From contig OY783195.1 in NCBI GenBank assembly GCA_963678675.1, positions 22,234,283-22,298,282 on the forward strand: a DNA stretch of 64,000 nt, written 5' to 3'. The stretch comes from Xiphydria camelus. Its lineage: Eukaryota; Arthropoda; Insecta; Hymenoptera; Xiphydriidae. Each line of letters opens with the position of its first letter. Position 1 is the stretch's first letter. Positions 53,001-64,000 of this stretch are shown here, one piece after another. A program made the translations under genes and the position numbers. A model generated the notes under the pieces. The model was not told the DNA's origin. It ran no database searches and saw only the letters and a list, made by a program, of their open reading frames with translations.

Positions 53001-53073
53001 CGCGGTATAGCGCTATACTGAGAATAACCAGCAATAAGCCTTATGGTTATTCTCAGTATAGCGCTATACCGCG
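53001..53073. repeat. Perfect 30-bp inverted repeat, 13-base loop
   Basis: CGCGGTATAGCGCTATACTG then AGAATAACCA is exactly complementary to the arm at 53044-53073. A further GCGCTATACCGC lies just right of it, and each arm also contains the smaller palindrome TATAGCGCTATA. Confidence 0.9.
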
Positions 53074-54142
53074 TTTTAGCGCTATACCGCTATACCAAAA
53101 AAATAAAACTTTTGTGGGGCTCAGATCGATCTTGCAACAATTCGTCGGATAACTTATTGGCTTCCATCGTTTTTCATTTCCATTGCCCAATGATGGTAGG
53201 TCAACACGTTGGCCGACGAATTTGATGAACAAATTCTGACGGTGTAATCTATCGTAAGATTTTAACGCACTATTTTTTGATGCGTGATATATTTGATGTA
53301 AGTCGTCGCGAATACTGTTCCCAAAATTTTCGCGCTGAGTGTTTTCCTAAACAGGTTGATGCTATTGTTCGACTTTCTGATTGAAAAGTCGAACAGATCT
53401 GGAAAGATTCTGCAGATTTATTTCTTACAAGAAATTTGTTTCCTCTAGCGTGCATTGTACGTCTCAACTAAAATTCTCTGGAAATATTTTCAAAGAAATA
53501 TATTGTAGTATGAATTGTATATTTTGAAATCTCTTTTGTCATCATTGTGGAACGCTTTCATTTAATATAAACCGAAATAAATGTAGCTTTACAACCCTAC
53601 AGGTTGATATAAAATAGCGAAATATAAATTTCGTATCTATGTTAACCCTTAGCCGGCACACTTCTGGCGCCAACCGTAGCCGCCACACTGGGACGTTTTC
53701 GACCCCAGCCACATATTCATTTATTTTGAGGACACCACTCACTTTTGTGTAATAAAAAAAATTACAGTTAATCTTTAACTATTGTCTATGAAGGCAGTAT
53801 TTGTGGCTTGCAAAAAATTTTCATTTCAATATGTTAAATAAAATATAATTTGCAACAAATTTCGAAAAATTACTTGTTTTACTTAAAAATTCATATCTTT
53901 TTCAATTTTGACAATTAGACGCTAAAAGTTTAATCACAGATTAACTAGACATAGTACTTTACATAAAAAAATAGTAGGATTGTGGCCTTTGAAAAAAAGG
54001 TATTTATTTTGCGAAATGAATATGAGATTTTTATATGTTTTTTAAAACTACCATTTTTAAATATGAGTGTCATTTTTAGGGAATATAAATAAAATTAGTT
54101 CAACAAATGAATAAAAATAGTTTAGGCAATGTAGAAACATCT

Positions 54143-54148
54143 TTTATT
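54143..54148 (-). terminator. Poly(A) signal of piggyBac transposase
   Basis: AATAAA on the minus strand, 28 bases after the transposase stop codon. Confidence 0.6.
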
Positions 54149-54176
54149 GAGAGTAATTTAATAGAAAATATCATAA

Positions 54177-56230
54177 CTATTCGTATTTAACACAAGTTGC
54201 ACAAAACATCAAGCGGTATTCTTCGCAAATCGGTCTTTTGCAATGCGAACAAGCCTCATTAGTTTTTCTGTCATTCTTTCGAGAACATTCAGCACATCTC
54301 ATTCTTTTCAATAATTTTACCCGTTCGTAACGCTTTGCTTCATGAATATCTAAGCCCAAGATTCCAGCAATTCCGATTTTCAAATCTCGACGTAAAGTAG
54401 GCAACTCGTATCGTTTCGTCAAATAAGGTCGGATAAGATGCAACGAGAGTTTTTCTAAACATGTAATTGCAGAAACCTTTTCCTTGCTATTGGCAGCGTT
54501 GAGTTTGCATTTCAACAATATTCTCGCATTTACGACAGCTTGATCGAGGATACCATAGAAAATCCGTACTGGCCACCTATTTGTCCTTCGTGTGACTGAA
54601 TACGAATGACAAAGCTGGTCAAAAGTGTCAGTACCACCTTTTGTTTCGTTATAGTGATGAATAATATCGGGCTTACTATTTGTCAATTCTGTTGAATTTA
54701 TGTAGGAACTAAGTAGCAGCACTATCTTATTTTTTTTCGGAGTGAAAGAGACAAGTATCAAATTATCATCGTGACAAAACTGTGCGGCCGGTGGTTCTTT
54801 TGAAGGAATCTTCATTTGAGCTGGTATTTCTCTCTTATTTTTTCTTATTGTTCCTGTCATTTTTGTATTGTATGGTGCAGGAAACATGCGCTTTACCAAT
54901 GGCACCGACATAAACCAATTGTCGCATGTTACTGTACGATGAGTACCATGGATAGGAGTAGTAACGACACGAAAAAAATATTCGTGTATCTTCTCATTAC
55001 CAACAACAACGGAGCCTTTACCTAAGTATGGTACTCCATGTATCTGAAAATTAATTATAGGTATGCAAAAAAATTTCAAAATAAAATTCGTACATTTGAG
55101 TCAAAAAATAAATGAATAAATATTTACCAAGTATGCAGTTTCTGCATCATTGAGAGTTACAATTTTTAATCCATATTTATCCGGTTTATCTTTCATGTAC
55201 ATCCTAAATAGGCATCTACCTCTAAAGCTCAATAACTGCTCATCAACTGTGCATTTGTTACTCGGCGTATAGTAGCGCTGGCAATTGCCAATAAAAATAT
55301 CCCAAACATCACGGATCGGTGCAAAACGATCATGGGGATTTCTTGAACGCTTTTCATCAAAGCGGAGGCACGACGCTAAAAATGTAAATCGCTGCCTTGA
55401 AAAAACACATCTGTACAGGGTTATACCATTTTTCTTCTCCCACAGCCTGTCATTGTCGACATTAGATGATTTCCAAAGCTCCTGGTAATATAATACACCA
55501 ATGTAAGCTCTAATTTCGTCGGCGTCAGTTAAATGATGATAGCTTTGGGCTTCATCGTCCAGAGTCAAAGGCAGGCAAATCTCTTCAATCTTTGTATTAG
55601 TACTTTCCACGATGATGTTGATAATTTCTGCATTAAAAAGAAAATCCCAAAACAGTTCTATGGTGTCTAGATTTGCAGCATCACCAGTAGGACCAGGAAC
55701 GTAAACAGGAGGAACGTCACTCATGCGTGCTGCAAAAATAAAATAACTATTTCATAATGTGGTCTATATACTCTCGCTTTTCATTCCCTCTCTCTTTTTT
55801 ATCCCCTTTCTATCTGTTTTCGTTTCGCTTTCGTTTTCTACTCCCTTTAAATCCCCCCTCTTTTCTCTCCATCCCGCCATCCATCTCATTCCTACCCCCC
55901 CCCCTCTCGTATCTCTCTCTAATTGCGTATTTACTAACCTGACTGACGCTCAGGAGCTGTTGTTTTCCACTTGTGGCCATTTTTTCCTTTGAGTGTGGTA
56001 GACGGACGACCGGGTGCTCGAGACTCCAAATCACGATTGGACGAAGAGGCGTCTTCCATTTCGGCATCTGATTGCGATCCGCCCGAACTTTCAGACTCAC
56101 AAGACTGTTCATCGGAGTCGTTATTTTCATTCTCACCACTGTCGTGAGAGACGTCATCTTCAGGAGTCGCTTCACCAATCTTGTCGAGTAGATTTTGGCG
56201 AATCGATCGATGACGAAGATTGTAGGGCAT
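54177..56230 (-). CDS. piggyBac-type transposase, three exons, apparently intact
   Basis: Exons 56230-55939, 55729-55128 and 55043-54177 join through GT-AG introns of 209 and 84 bases in matching phase, giving 586 residues. The N-terminus is acidic and serine-rich (DSDEQSCESESSGGSQSD), usual for the family. The three catalytic aspartates occur in CTVDEQLLSFRG, VTCDNWFMSVPL and ETKGGTDTFDQLC. The C-terminus is a cysteine-rich zinc-binding region (CAECSRK…CSHCKRPIC…CATC) with about seven Cys and one His. The enzyme excises and inserts the element at TTAA sites. Intron 1 was inferred because it restores phase and joins APERQS to ARMSDVPPVYVPGPT. No stop or frameshift is seen in the exons. Expression is unknown. 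Confidence 0.9.
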
Positions 56231-56588
56231 CTAACATGGAAAAAAACGACGTGACTTGTCGGAAAAAAATCATACTTTAATATTATGATGTACTCACCTT
56301 CTTTCTCGATTTGAATCACAAAACACGGGGAAAGAAAAATTCACAAATAAATTCTGCCACGACTGTAACCGCCACACTGGGGTCGCTGACGGCACCACTC
56401 AACTTCCGAAGACCGCTACGTGTAGACTGACGCACTTGGCGTCTCGGCAGACATACTAGGTGAAAGAGCAACTCTTCGACTATAAACAGATGGCGCCACA
56501 AACTCAATTTTCGGGCATTAAGAGGGGGGAAATTTGAAAAGTTTTAAGCCCTGCCACGAACGACCCCAGTGTGCCGGCTAAGGGTTAA

Positions 56589-58077
56589 TAAGCTATAGCA
56601 CAATGGTAGTGAAAGAAATATTAATTTGCAATTGGCACCAATTTATGACTTGTACGTTTCTGTTGAAATTACGGTACTTGTGAAACGATATTGCATTGTT
56701 AATATCGTCACCCTAATGAGAAAACCTCATAAATTCAAAATGATAAAGTTTTCAGGAGAGCCAATAAAAAACTGTTTATTTCGGTTATTTTCACAGAAAT
56801 AATTCTGATATCAGTGGTATATTGTAAGTAAAGAAGTAGATAATGATATTTAAGAGAATTTACTGTTTTTATGACTTTTTTCAATTTAATGTGGATATAC
56901 GAAGTATTCGTCCTTATTTCAAGATTGTGAATTGGATTTACAAGCTTTTCTCATTAGGGTGATGATATTGAAAATTATATGTATAAGTGGTAATCTCTTG
57001 TGTTTCAAAAGAGTCACCGCGAATGCTATAGTCACTAGTCGTTTTATGGGCCCCTCGAATAACGGATTCGATTATCGTGTAGAAATGTAGGAAATAAATC
57101 GATCCTCTAATCGAAACAAACGGGAGGAATTCGTAAGTTGGGTTGAAACATTTATCTTTTCACGGAATTTAGACTTGCCGAATGGTTTCCACGTCGGTAC
57201 TAGAATGACTCGAGAACATCCATTAAATACAAGATGCCGGTGGAGGGGCAGCCTGGGGGGGGGGGAATGTATTTGCAATAGAATATAAAATTTATCGTCA
57301 TCTTCCTCGTTCTATTATGAAGTCCATTTAAATTTACTGCGTGACCATAAAACTAACGATGCTCAAGTCTCGAAAAATATTCGAACCGCCTTGCAGGCGC
57401 CGTTTGGGACTATTATTTTTTTTGACTCTATATACATACTCGTATGTATAGAGAGCCTTATATCCCTCTTTTCCTAAAGCTTCAGGGAGACTGTTTTGCT
57501 TTTTTCAAGTGCATGTCGATATTACTACGAGAATACCTGTCTCTATATATTTTATCGTTGTTATACGCGATATGAAAGGAAGTGGAGGAAGAAGGTTCGG
57601 TTCTCATTCGTTCATTCGTAATAAACAGTGCGTGAAGGCTACGCTACTCCTTTATAGATTTTTTCTGCGCGCGTGTTTTCACGTGCACTTAACTCTTACG
57701 ATATGCATATATTTGGAATCAAATATTAAGCTCATACAAATGTAACTCCTGTACAGGGGGTTCCCCATTTTTGAAGTAAGAACGATACACATATTGAGAA
57801 AGAAAAGAGTCAGAAAATATTTTAGGTTGAAGTTACTTGGCATCGAGGGAATTGTTATATTATAGAACTAATTTTTTTCTAGACGAAAAAATCAAAGATC
57901 TTGAGCTTCTTAATATTTTTTCAATATAAATCGATTTTTTCTTAAATAATTTACAGGATTATTAAAACTATGTAGCTTTTATTTGAAACATTTTTCTTTA
58001 TGTACAGTAAATCGTGAGACATAGTAAGCTTTCTCTCATCCACGTGTTTGCCGCCTAGAAAGATTACAATTCCAATA
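56589..58077. other. ATG16 intron 7 sequence
   Basis: Unique AT-rich sequence with one G11 run near 57255. No exon or repeat recognised. Confidence 0.4.
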
Positions 58078-59280
58078 TACAGGGTGTTTCACCTAAGGCC
58101 CGGTGCCCACACGGTGCGTATTTTGACGGTGCGGCAATAAAACGTCAACGTTGCAGCAATAAAACGTCGACGTTGCGGTACCGCTGGGCCTGGTGCACAC
58201 GAGCGTATTTTGACGTGCGGTAACGCTGCGTAAAAATACGCACGTCTCAGAAGTACACTGGCTCCAATGGAGCAGTTTACACGGAACGTCGACGTAGCCC
58301 GACGTTGTTTCACCGCCGAGCGGTGCATCACGTCAAAATAGGTACGCTCGTGGGCACCGAGCCTAACTTGACCACCTCAAATATCACGGCAGTCTTTGAT
58401 GATATGAAAAAGTATTGAGAAGAAAAATTGTTCGATACAAAGGGGTAAATACTGTTATTAGAAAATAATTATTTTCTAATTAGTTTTTTGCAAAATATCA
58501 AGGTCATCGATATTATTTTAAATGGGTCGACATATTTTCATTACCACAATCTTGTACGAGGACAAATTCAGCAACTGTTAATATGATGACCTTCACTTGA
58601 CTTTGAACGAGAAGAATCACGAAATGCGTGCCATGAATTCCAATACTTGTTCGAAGAAGATAAATGAATGAATTTCAATGTCATTGGGATTGTGTGAAAT
58701 ATTATTGTTTCTGATGCTTATGAACAAACCTCCACGGTATCTTGTTCCGTCAGGAAGGAGAAAGTAAGGATCGATCCGGTTTGGAAACACGAGCGAGTTG
58801 AATACTCTTTGAGCACACGTAGTCACAGAAAATTTTAAGAGAACTAAACTTAGAAATACGCGTGGTTTACACTATTCGATGCGCACAGAAGTTAATGGCG
58901 CTCATTTTGAACACCTTTTAAAATAAATGTTCTGCACTAAAGCACAAATCATTCATTTATCGTCTTCGAACAAGTATTGGAATTCATGGCACGCATTTCG
59001 TGATTCTTCTCGTTTAAGGTCAAGTGAAGGTCATCATATTAACAGTTGCTGAATTTTTCCTCTTATAAGCTACAAGACTGTGGTAATGAAAATATGTTGA
59101 CCCATTTAAAATAATATCGATGACCTTGATATCTTGAAAAAAATAATTAGAAAATAATTTTTTTCTAATAACAGTATTTGCCCCTTTGTATCGAACAATT
59201 TTTCCTCTCAATACTTTGTCATATCATCAAAGACTGCCGTGATATTTGAGGTGGTCAAGTTAGGTGAAACACCCTGTATA
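58078..59280. mobile_element. ACAGGGTGTTTCACC foldback element
   Basis: Arms of more than 400 bases are inverted around a centre near 58800. They start TACAGGGTGTTTCACCTAA and include TTGACCACCTCAAATATCAC and ATGGCACGCATTTCGTGATT. TA borders suggest a mariner-type element. A Harbinger-type MITE is nested at the left end. No transposase is present. Confidence 0.8.
58097..58363. mobile_element. Harbinger-type MITE, TAA target duplication, nested
   Basis: 267 bp with inverted ends GGCCCGGTGCCCAC / GTGGGCACCGAGCC, flanked by TAA on both sides (58094-58096, 58364-58366). The uninterrupted other arm of the host foldback (CTTAGGTGAAACACC near 59260) shows the empty site. The interior repeats TATTTTGACG(G)TGCGG and ACGTCGACGTT motifs. 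Confidence 0.8.
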
Positions 59281-61061
59281 TGGCATTCTCTCGACAACAA
59301 ATAACCTTAAAATATCATTATTTAAATAATTTTCTTTATCAATTTGATAGGAAATAGTTTAATGCAAACATTATTTGAGCTTTTGGTAGCACTAGAATTT
59401 TTATATATAAGAGTTTTTTTATTAAAACAAATTATCTGTTTTTAAAAAATCTTTTTAACATGCCTTTTCCTAAAAATGATGAAATTATTTCTAACATATG
59501 ATTTTCTACATTAGTATGAAAATAATTTTTATTTAAAACCTATTCCTGTAACTCTTTATTTTCACGGTATTTACTTGTATTTAGGACATTTAAAATGAGA
59601 CTTGCTATATACGGTTCCCGTCAACGCTAGGAATTTTGCATGCTGGTATTGGAGAATTGAAATGTATAAATCAATAGGACCCCTCGTAAAACATCCATAT
59701 ACGCATGTGTAAACTCGTAAAGAGCTCGAATATATTCGACCGGAGTGACGCGCGAATCGCTGGGAAATTCGAGCTAATAATAATAACTGCCACCGTTGGT
59801 ACCAATCGGAAGGTATAAATCTGCCCGAAATTGACTACAATGCGTGCGATTGGCGCAAATAGCAATGAAATTGGGACGTGCTTTGGCCGTAAAAACTTTT
59901 TTTCACGAAACACGTGTTTTGGCTCTTGTTCGGCGACAAGTTCCTCAGTTTCCTCTTTGGCGGTAAATATATTTCTGAACTCCGACTATATACCGTAAAC
60001 GGAAATTACTTGGAAATTTGGGGTAACTTTCACACCTAGCCTTTTGGACCGTGCGCCATATGTTGACCGTCAAATTACACGGAGAAAAAGGAATCGCACG
60101 ATTACAATTTGACTATAGTATAAACTACGATTCAGTCTAGGAAATTTTACAGAATTACACAGTAATTGGGGGTTTTCCCTGGGGAACCGATAGAAGTTCC
60201 TGGGGAACCGGTAGAAATTCCTGTAGAAACAGATTGTCTTGTTTACAGGGGTGGTGGTGTTTAATAGTAACACTCTGACACACTCGGAATTATTTGAAGG
60301 AAGAGATATTTATTGTAAACTATACAACACAACGCTGCTCTTACATATTCCCTCAGTCCCGTCTCTAACTAACTACTTTACCCCCGTTCTCTCGCTCGAG
60401 TCTAGCGCTCTCGCCTCCAGAGGTCGCGTCGGTGCTATAGTCGCGCATAAAAGTAAAAGAAAGGAAAAAAGGTTCCATCGCGTTTTCCACACAGATATTA
60501 AACTGATGAAACTAGTATTTGTATAATTATAAACTTGTAAATAGAAATGTGTCCTCTGTACAAATTCTTGAAAATCAGCTCGAATCACAGTGCTAGTGGA
60601 TGAAACTGTAAAAATTGCTGGTTTTTGTTGCGTGTAGGGGAGAGTGAGCAAATTGTGTGCACTTAAGGCAAAACCATTGTTATGAAGTGATTTTTAGAAT
60701 TGAAATCAATACGAGTATAAGTATGGTAATAGAAGCTCTAAATATTCTTTCATTATTATACATCCTTATGTTGAACAATTTTTCATTAGTTGATATGTTA
60801 TTTTGCAAACAGGAAAAATCTCGTGTGTCGGGCTGTCTCGTGTGTAACTGTACGCAGAACGAAAGACATAGGAAATAACTGAATGAAATGAATGTTTTAT
60901 AGAATATTAATACAGAGACGAGACAATGTATTCAGCGAATGTTTATTTTATTGTAAATTAGTAACAAAATTAGGAAAATTATTTTCTGAAGCAAGAATCA
61001 CAGATGTAGATAATTTTTAGCTCCATCAGCTTGCCTTCTTTAGGTAGATACGTTTGTTCTA
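59281..61061. other. ATG16 intron 7 sequence
   Basis: No exon recognised. A GC-richer patch at 60350-60450 looks different from its surroundings but has no identifiable family. Confidence 0.4.
60180..60221. repeat. 21-bp tandem duplication
   Basis: Two imperfect units of TGGGGAACCGATAGAAGTTCC; a partial third follows (CTGTAGAAAC). Confidence 0.7.
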
Positions 61062-61961
61062 TAGGTCCTTGAATAAGTTCTCGCTGTTTTCTAACTTATG
61101 GCATTACCAGAACTACGTGCATGTAATTTCAGATGGTAACGCATCTACAAGGAAGTACTATCGGTAAGCTGGAACTTCAGTGTGTGTTAGTTCGCCACAG
61201 TGTAAACAGAATTTTTTTACTTGGTTCCAAACATGTCGACATTTGTGCCAAATAAAGAGTATTTGCGGGGAATCTCATTGCACTACTTTATTCAGAAGAA
61301 ATCTGCAGTTGAAGCACACAGAATTCGTGTTGAAACTTACGGTGAACATGCTTTGTCGAAAACGACACGTAGAAACTGGTTTCGACGCTTCAAAAATAAT
61401 GATTTTGACCTTGGAGATAAAGAACGCTCTGGTGCACCGAAAATGAAAAATGAAAATTATGAACTGCTCAAACCGAAAGAAACTATCACAAGAGATCGTT
61501 ATCGACTGCAATTGATGCGCTTGAGCCAAGTCCTGAAGGAAAAACGGCCGTTATACAAACAGAGACACGACAAGGTGATATTGTTACACGACAACGTACG
61601 GCCGCATGTGGCGAAACCAGTGAAAACTCATAGCTGGAAACGCTTAAATGGGAAGTCCTACCCCACCCGCTGTATTCACCGGACATAGCCCCTTCCGATT
61701 ATCACCTATTCCGTTCGATGGCACATGGCCTGGCTGAGCAGCACTCCCATTCTTATGAAGATGTCAAAAAATGGATCGATTCTTGGATAGCGTCAAAGGA
61801 CATATCGTTTTTCCTACGGGGAATTCAAATGCTGCCAGAAAGATGGGCAAAAGTAGTGGCCAGTGATGGGCAATACTTTGAGTGACGTATTTTGTACCAC
61901 ATACTTTAAATAAAGCATTAATTTTCACAAAAAAAACAGCGAGAACTTATTCAAGGACCAA
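61062..61961 (+). mobile_element. Mariner element, internally deleted
   Basis: Inverted ends GGTCCTTGAATAAGTTCTCG and CTGTTTT around a 0.9-kb element with a broken transposase. It differs from the mariner at 30852 in ends and protein, so it is a separate lineage. Confidence 0.85.
61233..61885 (+). pseudogene. Mariner transposase, internally deleted and frameshifted
   Basis: The frame starts MSTFVPNKEYLRGISLHYFI and covers the first helix-turn-helix (RRNWFRRFKNNDFDLGDKE), then jumps to RYRLQLMRLSQVLKEKRPLY and the HDNVRPHVAKPVK segment with the second catalytic Asp. A frameshift near 61650 is followed by SPDIAPSDYHLFRSM and the end GQYFE at 61885. The second DNA-binding motif and the first catalytic Asp are missing. 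About 217 of about 345 residues remain. Confidence 0.85.
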
Positions 61962-62144
61962 TAATAGTATAATCCGTGAACATGCGAAAACAGTTAGAAA
62001 TAGTCATGTACATGTGCACAAGAAGTAATTTTGCGTATTTGAGAATGCATGCGTATCTATAATTATCCACTGCGACCTAATTAGATATGAAAAGCAATTA
62101 CTCATAGATGTTTTATTGGAAAGAAATTAACAATAGCTCAAAAG

Positions 62145-62475
62145 ACACGCAATAGTATCTTATGTCATTAGGCGGAAATCCGAGGTTTTTTCAGACCGTT
62201 TAATTAGGTCGTAACACACAGTCTTAAAAATCCGAGGATTTCAGCCGAATGACATACTATTTTTTCTCACAAATGTCCATTTCTCAAAACAAAACAAACA
62301 AGTATATACGGCTCATTTCACGTTGCGTTTATCAGTTTGGAAAAAGGTCCCACTTCGGACTAAGCAATCGTTTACCGGCCTGCGGACTCCCGGTCGGTGT
62401 CACGCGGGAAAAATGCCGTCTAACAGTCTAAAAATAGGCTGGAGAAGGCCTCGAAATGGGCATGAGTGAGGAAAA
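62145..62475. repeat. Dispersed repeat, uninterrupted copy
   Basis: Matches the two halves of the repeat at 15755-19350 without the Academ-like insertion. CTAA at 62360-62363 is the unfilled target. It includes GGCCTGCGGACTCCCGGTCG and GGCATGAGTGAGG. Confidence 0.75.
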
Positions 62476-64000
62476 GTAACGTACTTTCATAAAATGCGTT
62501 ACCTAAGTTAAATAAACAAATTAAAATTACAGATTTACCACCTTACTTTCTAGACTTCCAAAATTACATCAAAGCAGAGGACCTCAATCTTTTCGACTTC
62601 TGTTATTAGCAATGCTTCAAATCGATATAATTTACAGTTATATAATAAAGAATTACGTTTTGCTTCAACATTTCGACTCGTTAACGTTTCCTTCTATCGA
62701 AGAATTGACCAAAACCGCGATATATGCACAATTACCCACTACGCACAATTCCTCTACTTTCCCGTATCGAATTTCTTTCAGATTTATGATAACAAATAAT
62801 ATTTAATGTCGTTCTTTATATTATGTCTCGTGAAGTAGGTTTATAGCTTGAACGAGGATTTCCTATCCTAGTGAAATGTTCAATGCCGACGAGGTCCGTG
62901 ATCACTTTTTGCTTCTTGCGCAGTTAACAAAATTACATTTCGGTTCGTTTAAGGCGTCAGGCAAAATCGAAACTTAACGCAGTTCTCTCAGACAACGGGC
63001 TTCGTTTAATGAAGCGTATCGTGATTTCGAGCCGTCGCACAGCAGAGAGATTTGTATTTACAGTAGAATTCGCAATCAAGGCATCTCCGTACATGAGTAT
63101 ATTCCTCCTAGGAAAAATTAAGGATATTTGTTCGGAATGTATCGGTTAATTTTGGCGATCGTCAAAGAGTTAGAAGATTTTAACATACGAAGTAACATGA
63201 GGTACTGGGGTCATCGTTGTACTACAATTACATACACACACTTATGTGCACTTCACTGCATTGAATACATTAATTCAAATTGCCTGTAACAATCTCGGAG
63301 TATCCTTGGAATATCGCTGCGTTGAGTTTAATTTATTCGATCCATACCGCGTTGTTTACTTACACTTATACATATTAACATCCATTATGTCGAACAGATT
63401 ATGTACACGGAAGCTCCCCGCATTGCCCTGTATCTGTTCCTCTTTCCAACGTTCGTTCGTACACCGAATTTCCATTGTTTCATTAATCGACAAAAAGGTA
63501 CTTTGAGTTTCAGCTCGTATAGCCTGGCATGAACAGAAGCTCGGTAATATCGCCATTTAACGGGTAGTCGATAGAATATAGATATACGTAATATACGTAG
63601 CACAGTGGGATAGCCGTCCAAGTGTCGAAATATCTCCTCCGTCTATACACCACAGACTTATCTGATATCTGCTTACTCGTCTGTCCCTTTGGAAGCTGCA
63701 TTTCTCGCTCTCTATCTCTCTTTTTCTCTTTCTATCTCCTCTCGAGTTATATCAGGAGACGCGGGTATACGGAATAGCTATACGCTACTCGTTCTGAAGA
63801 TTGGTCAACCAATGGTGCGTAAACGAATCGAAAGATGGGGAAATGATGAAAAATTGAAGTGTAATTCTTGCTGAAAAGCGAGGCGTTCCCCCTCGATGTC
63901 GTTACTTCGGTACAACCGTGTGTGTACTTTTATATGCGGTTCTGTGAACTCTGACTCGAACTCCTCCATCTGAAAATTGCGAATGCGTCTGTTGCTCTTT
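62476..64000. other. ATG16 intron 7 sequence to window end
   Basis: No exon of the ATG16 propeller and no clear element was recognised. A CT-rich tract lies at about 63702-63745. Confidence 0.4.

Larger units (their letters stand above)
53646..56584 (-). mobile_element. Complete piggyBac-type transposon
   Basis: 17-bp perfect terminal inverted repeats (CCCTTAGCCGGCACACT) with TTAA directly outside both (53642-53645, 56585-56588). A second repeated motif, CGCCACACTGGG, lies about 30 bases in at the left and about 215 bases in at the right. The 2.94-kb interior encodes a full-length, uninterrupted three-exon transposase on the minus strand with its own poly(A) signal. Everything needed for an autonomous copy appears present. 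It lies in ATG16 intron 7, antisense to the host gene. Confidence 0.92.

Overview
The window is nuclear DNA of an arthropod, most likely an insect and possibly a hymenopteran. It is AT-rich, its genes have GT-AG introns, and the SMU1 and ATG16 proteins are clearly animal. The mixture of TA-, TTAA- and TWA-flanked DNA transposons fits insects. The order is an inference I cannot prove from sequence alone.

Two host genes can be reconstructed. The minus strand (25608 down to 20629) carries a complete eight-exon gene for the splicing factor SMU1 (510 aa). The plus strand carries the first seven coding exons (343 codons) of the autophagy gene ATG16 (ATG16L1 type), starting at 35010. Its WD40 domain continues beyond the window, so everything after 51846 is one ATG16 intron of more than 12 kb.

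The rest is mostly layered transposable-element debris. 1-4350: little recognisable. 4351-7510: a foldback-type element holding a tRNA-derived SINE and a 66-bp tandem repeat, then a Harbinger-type relic. 9124-11052: a run of foldback MITEs. 11373-15680: two ISL2EU-type elements (THAP transposase plus YqaJ family), the second stuffed with nested insertions. 15755-19350: a repeat split by an Academ-like element (XPG/FEN1-like nuclease relic plus Cys-rich tail); its uninterrupted copy at 62145-62475 shows the empty site and a CTAA duplication. 25826-34532: foldback MITEs, further ISL2EU relics with convergent THAP and YqaJ pieces, a Penelope-like relic with two hammerhead-like motifs, a deleted mariner, and twin TTAA-flanked palindromes. 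35010-64000: ATG16 exons in long introns with more MITEs, a (CA)75 tract beside a splice donor, an apparently intact piggyBac element (53646-56584) and a second deleted mariner.

The most unusual structure is a family of roughly 1-kb elements with CCCAGGTAGCAC-type inverted ends and dense ACGTC subterminal repeats. The two full-length copies carry an internal segment that looks like the 5S rRNA gene promoter region. No CRISPR, prokaryotic operon or complete RNA gene was seen.
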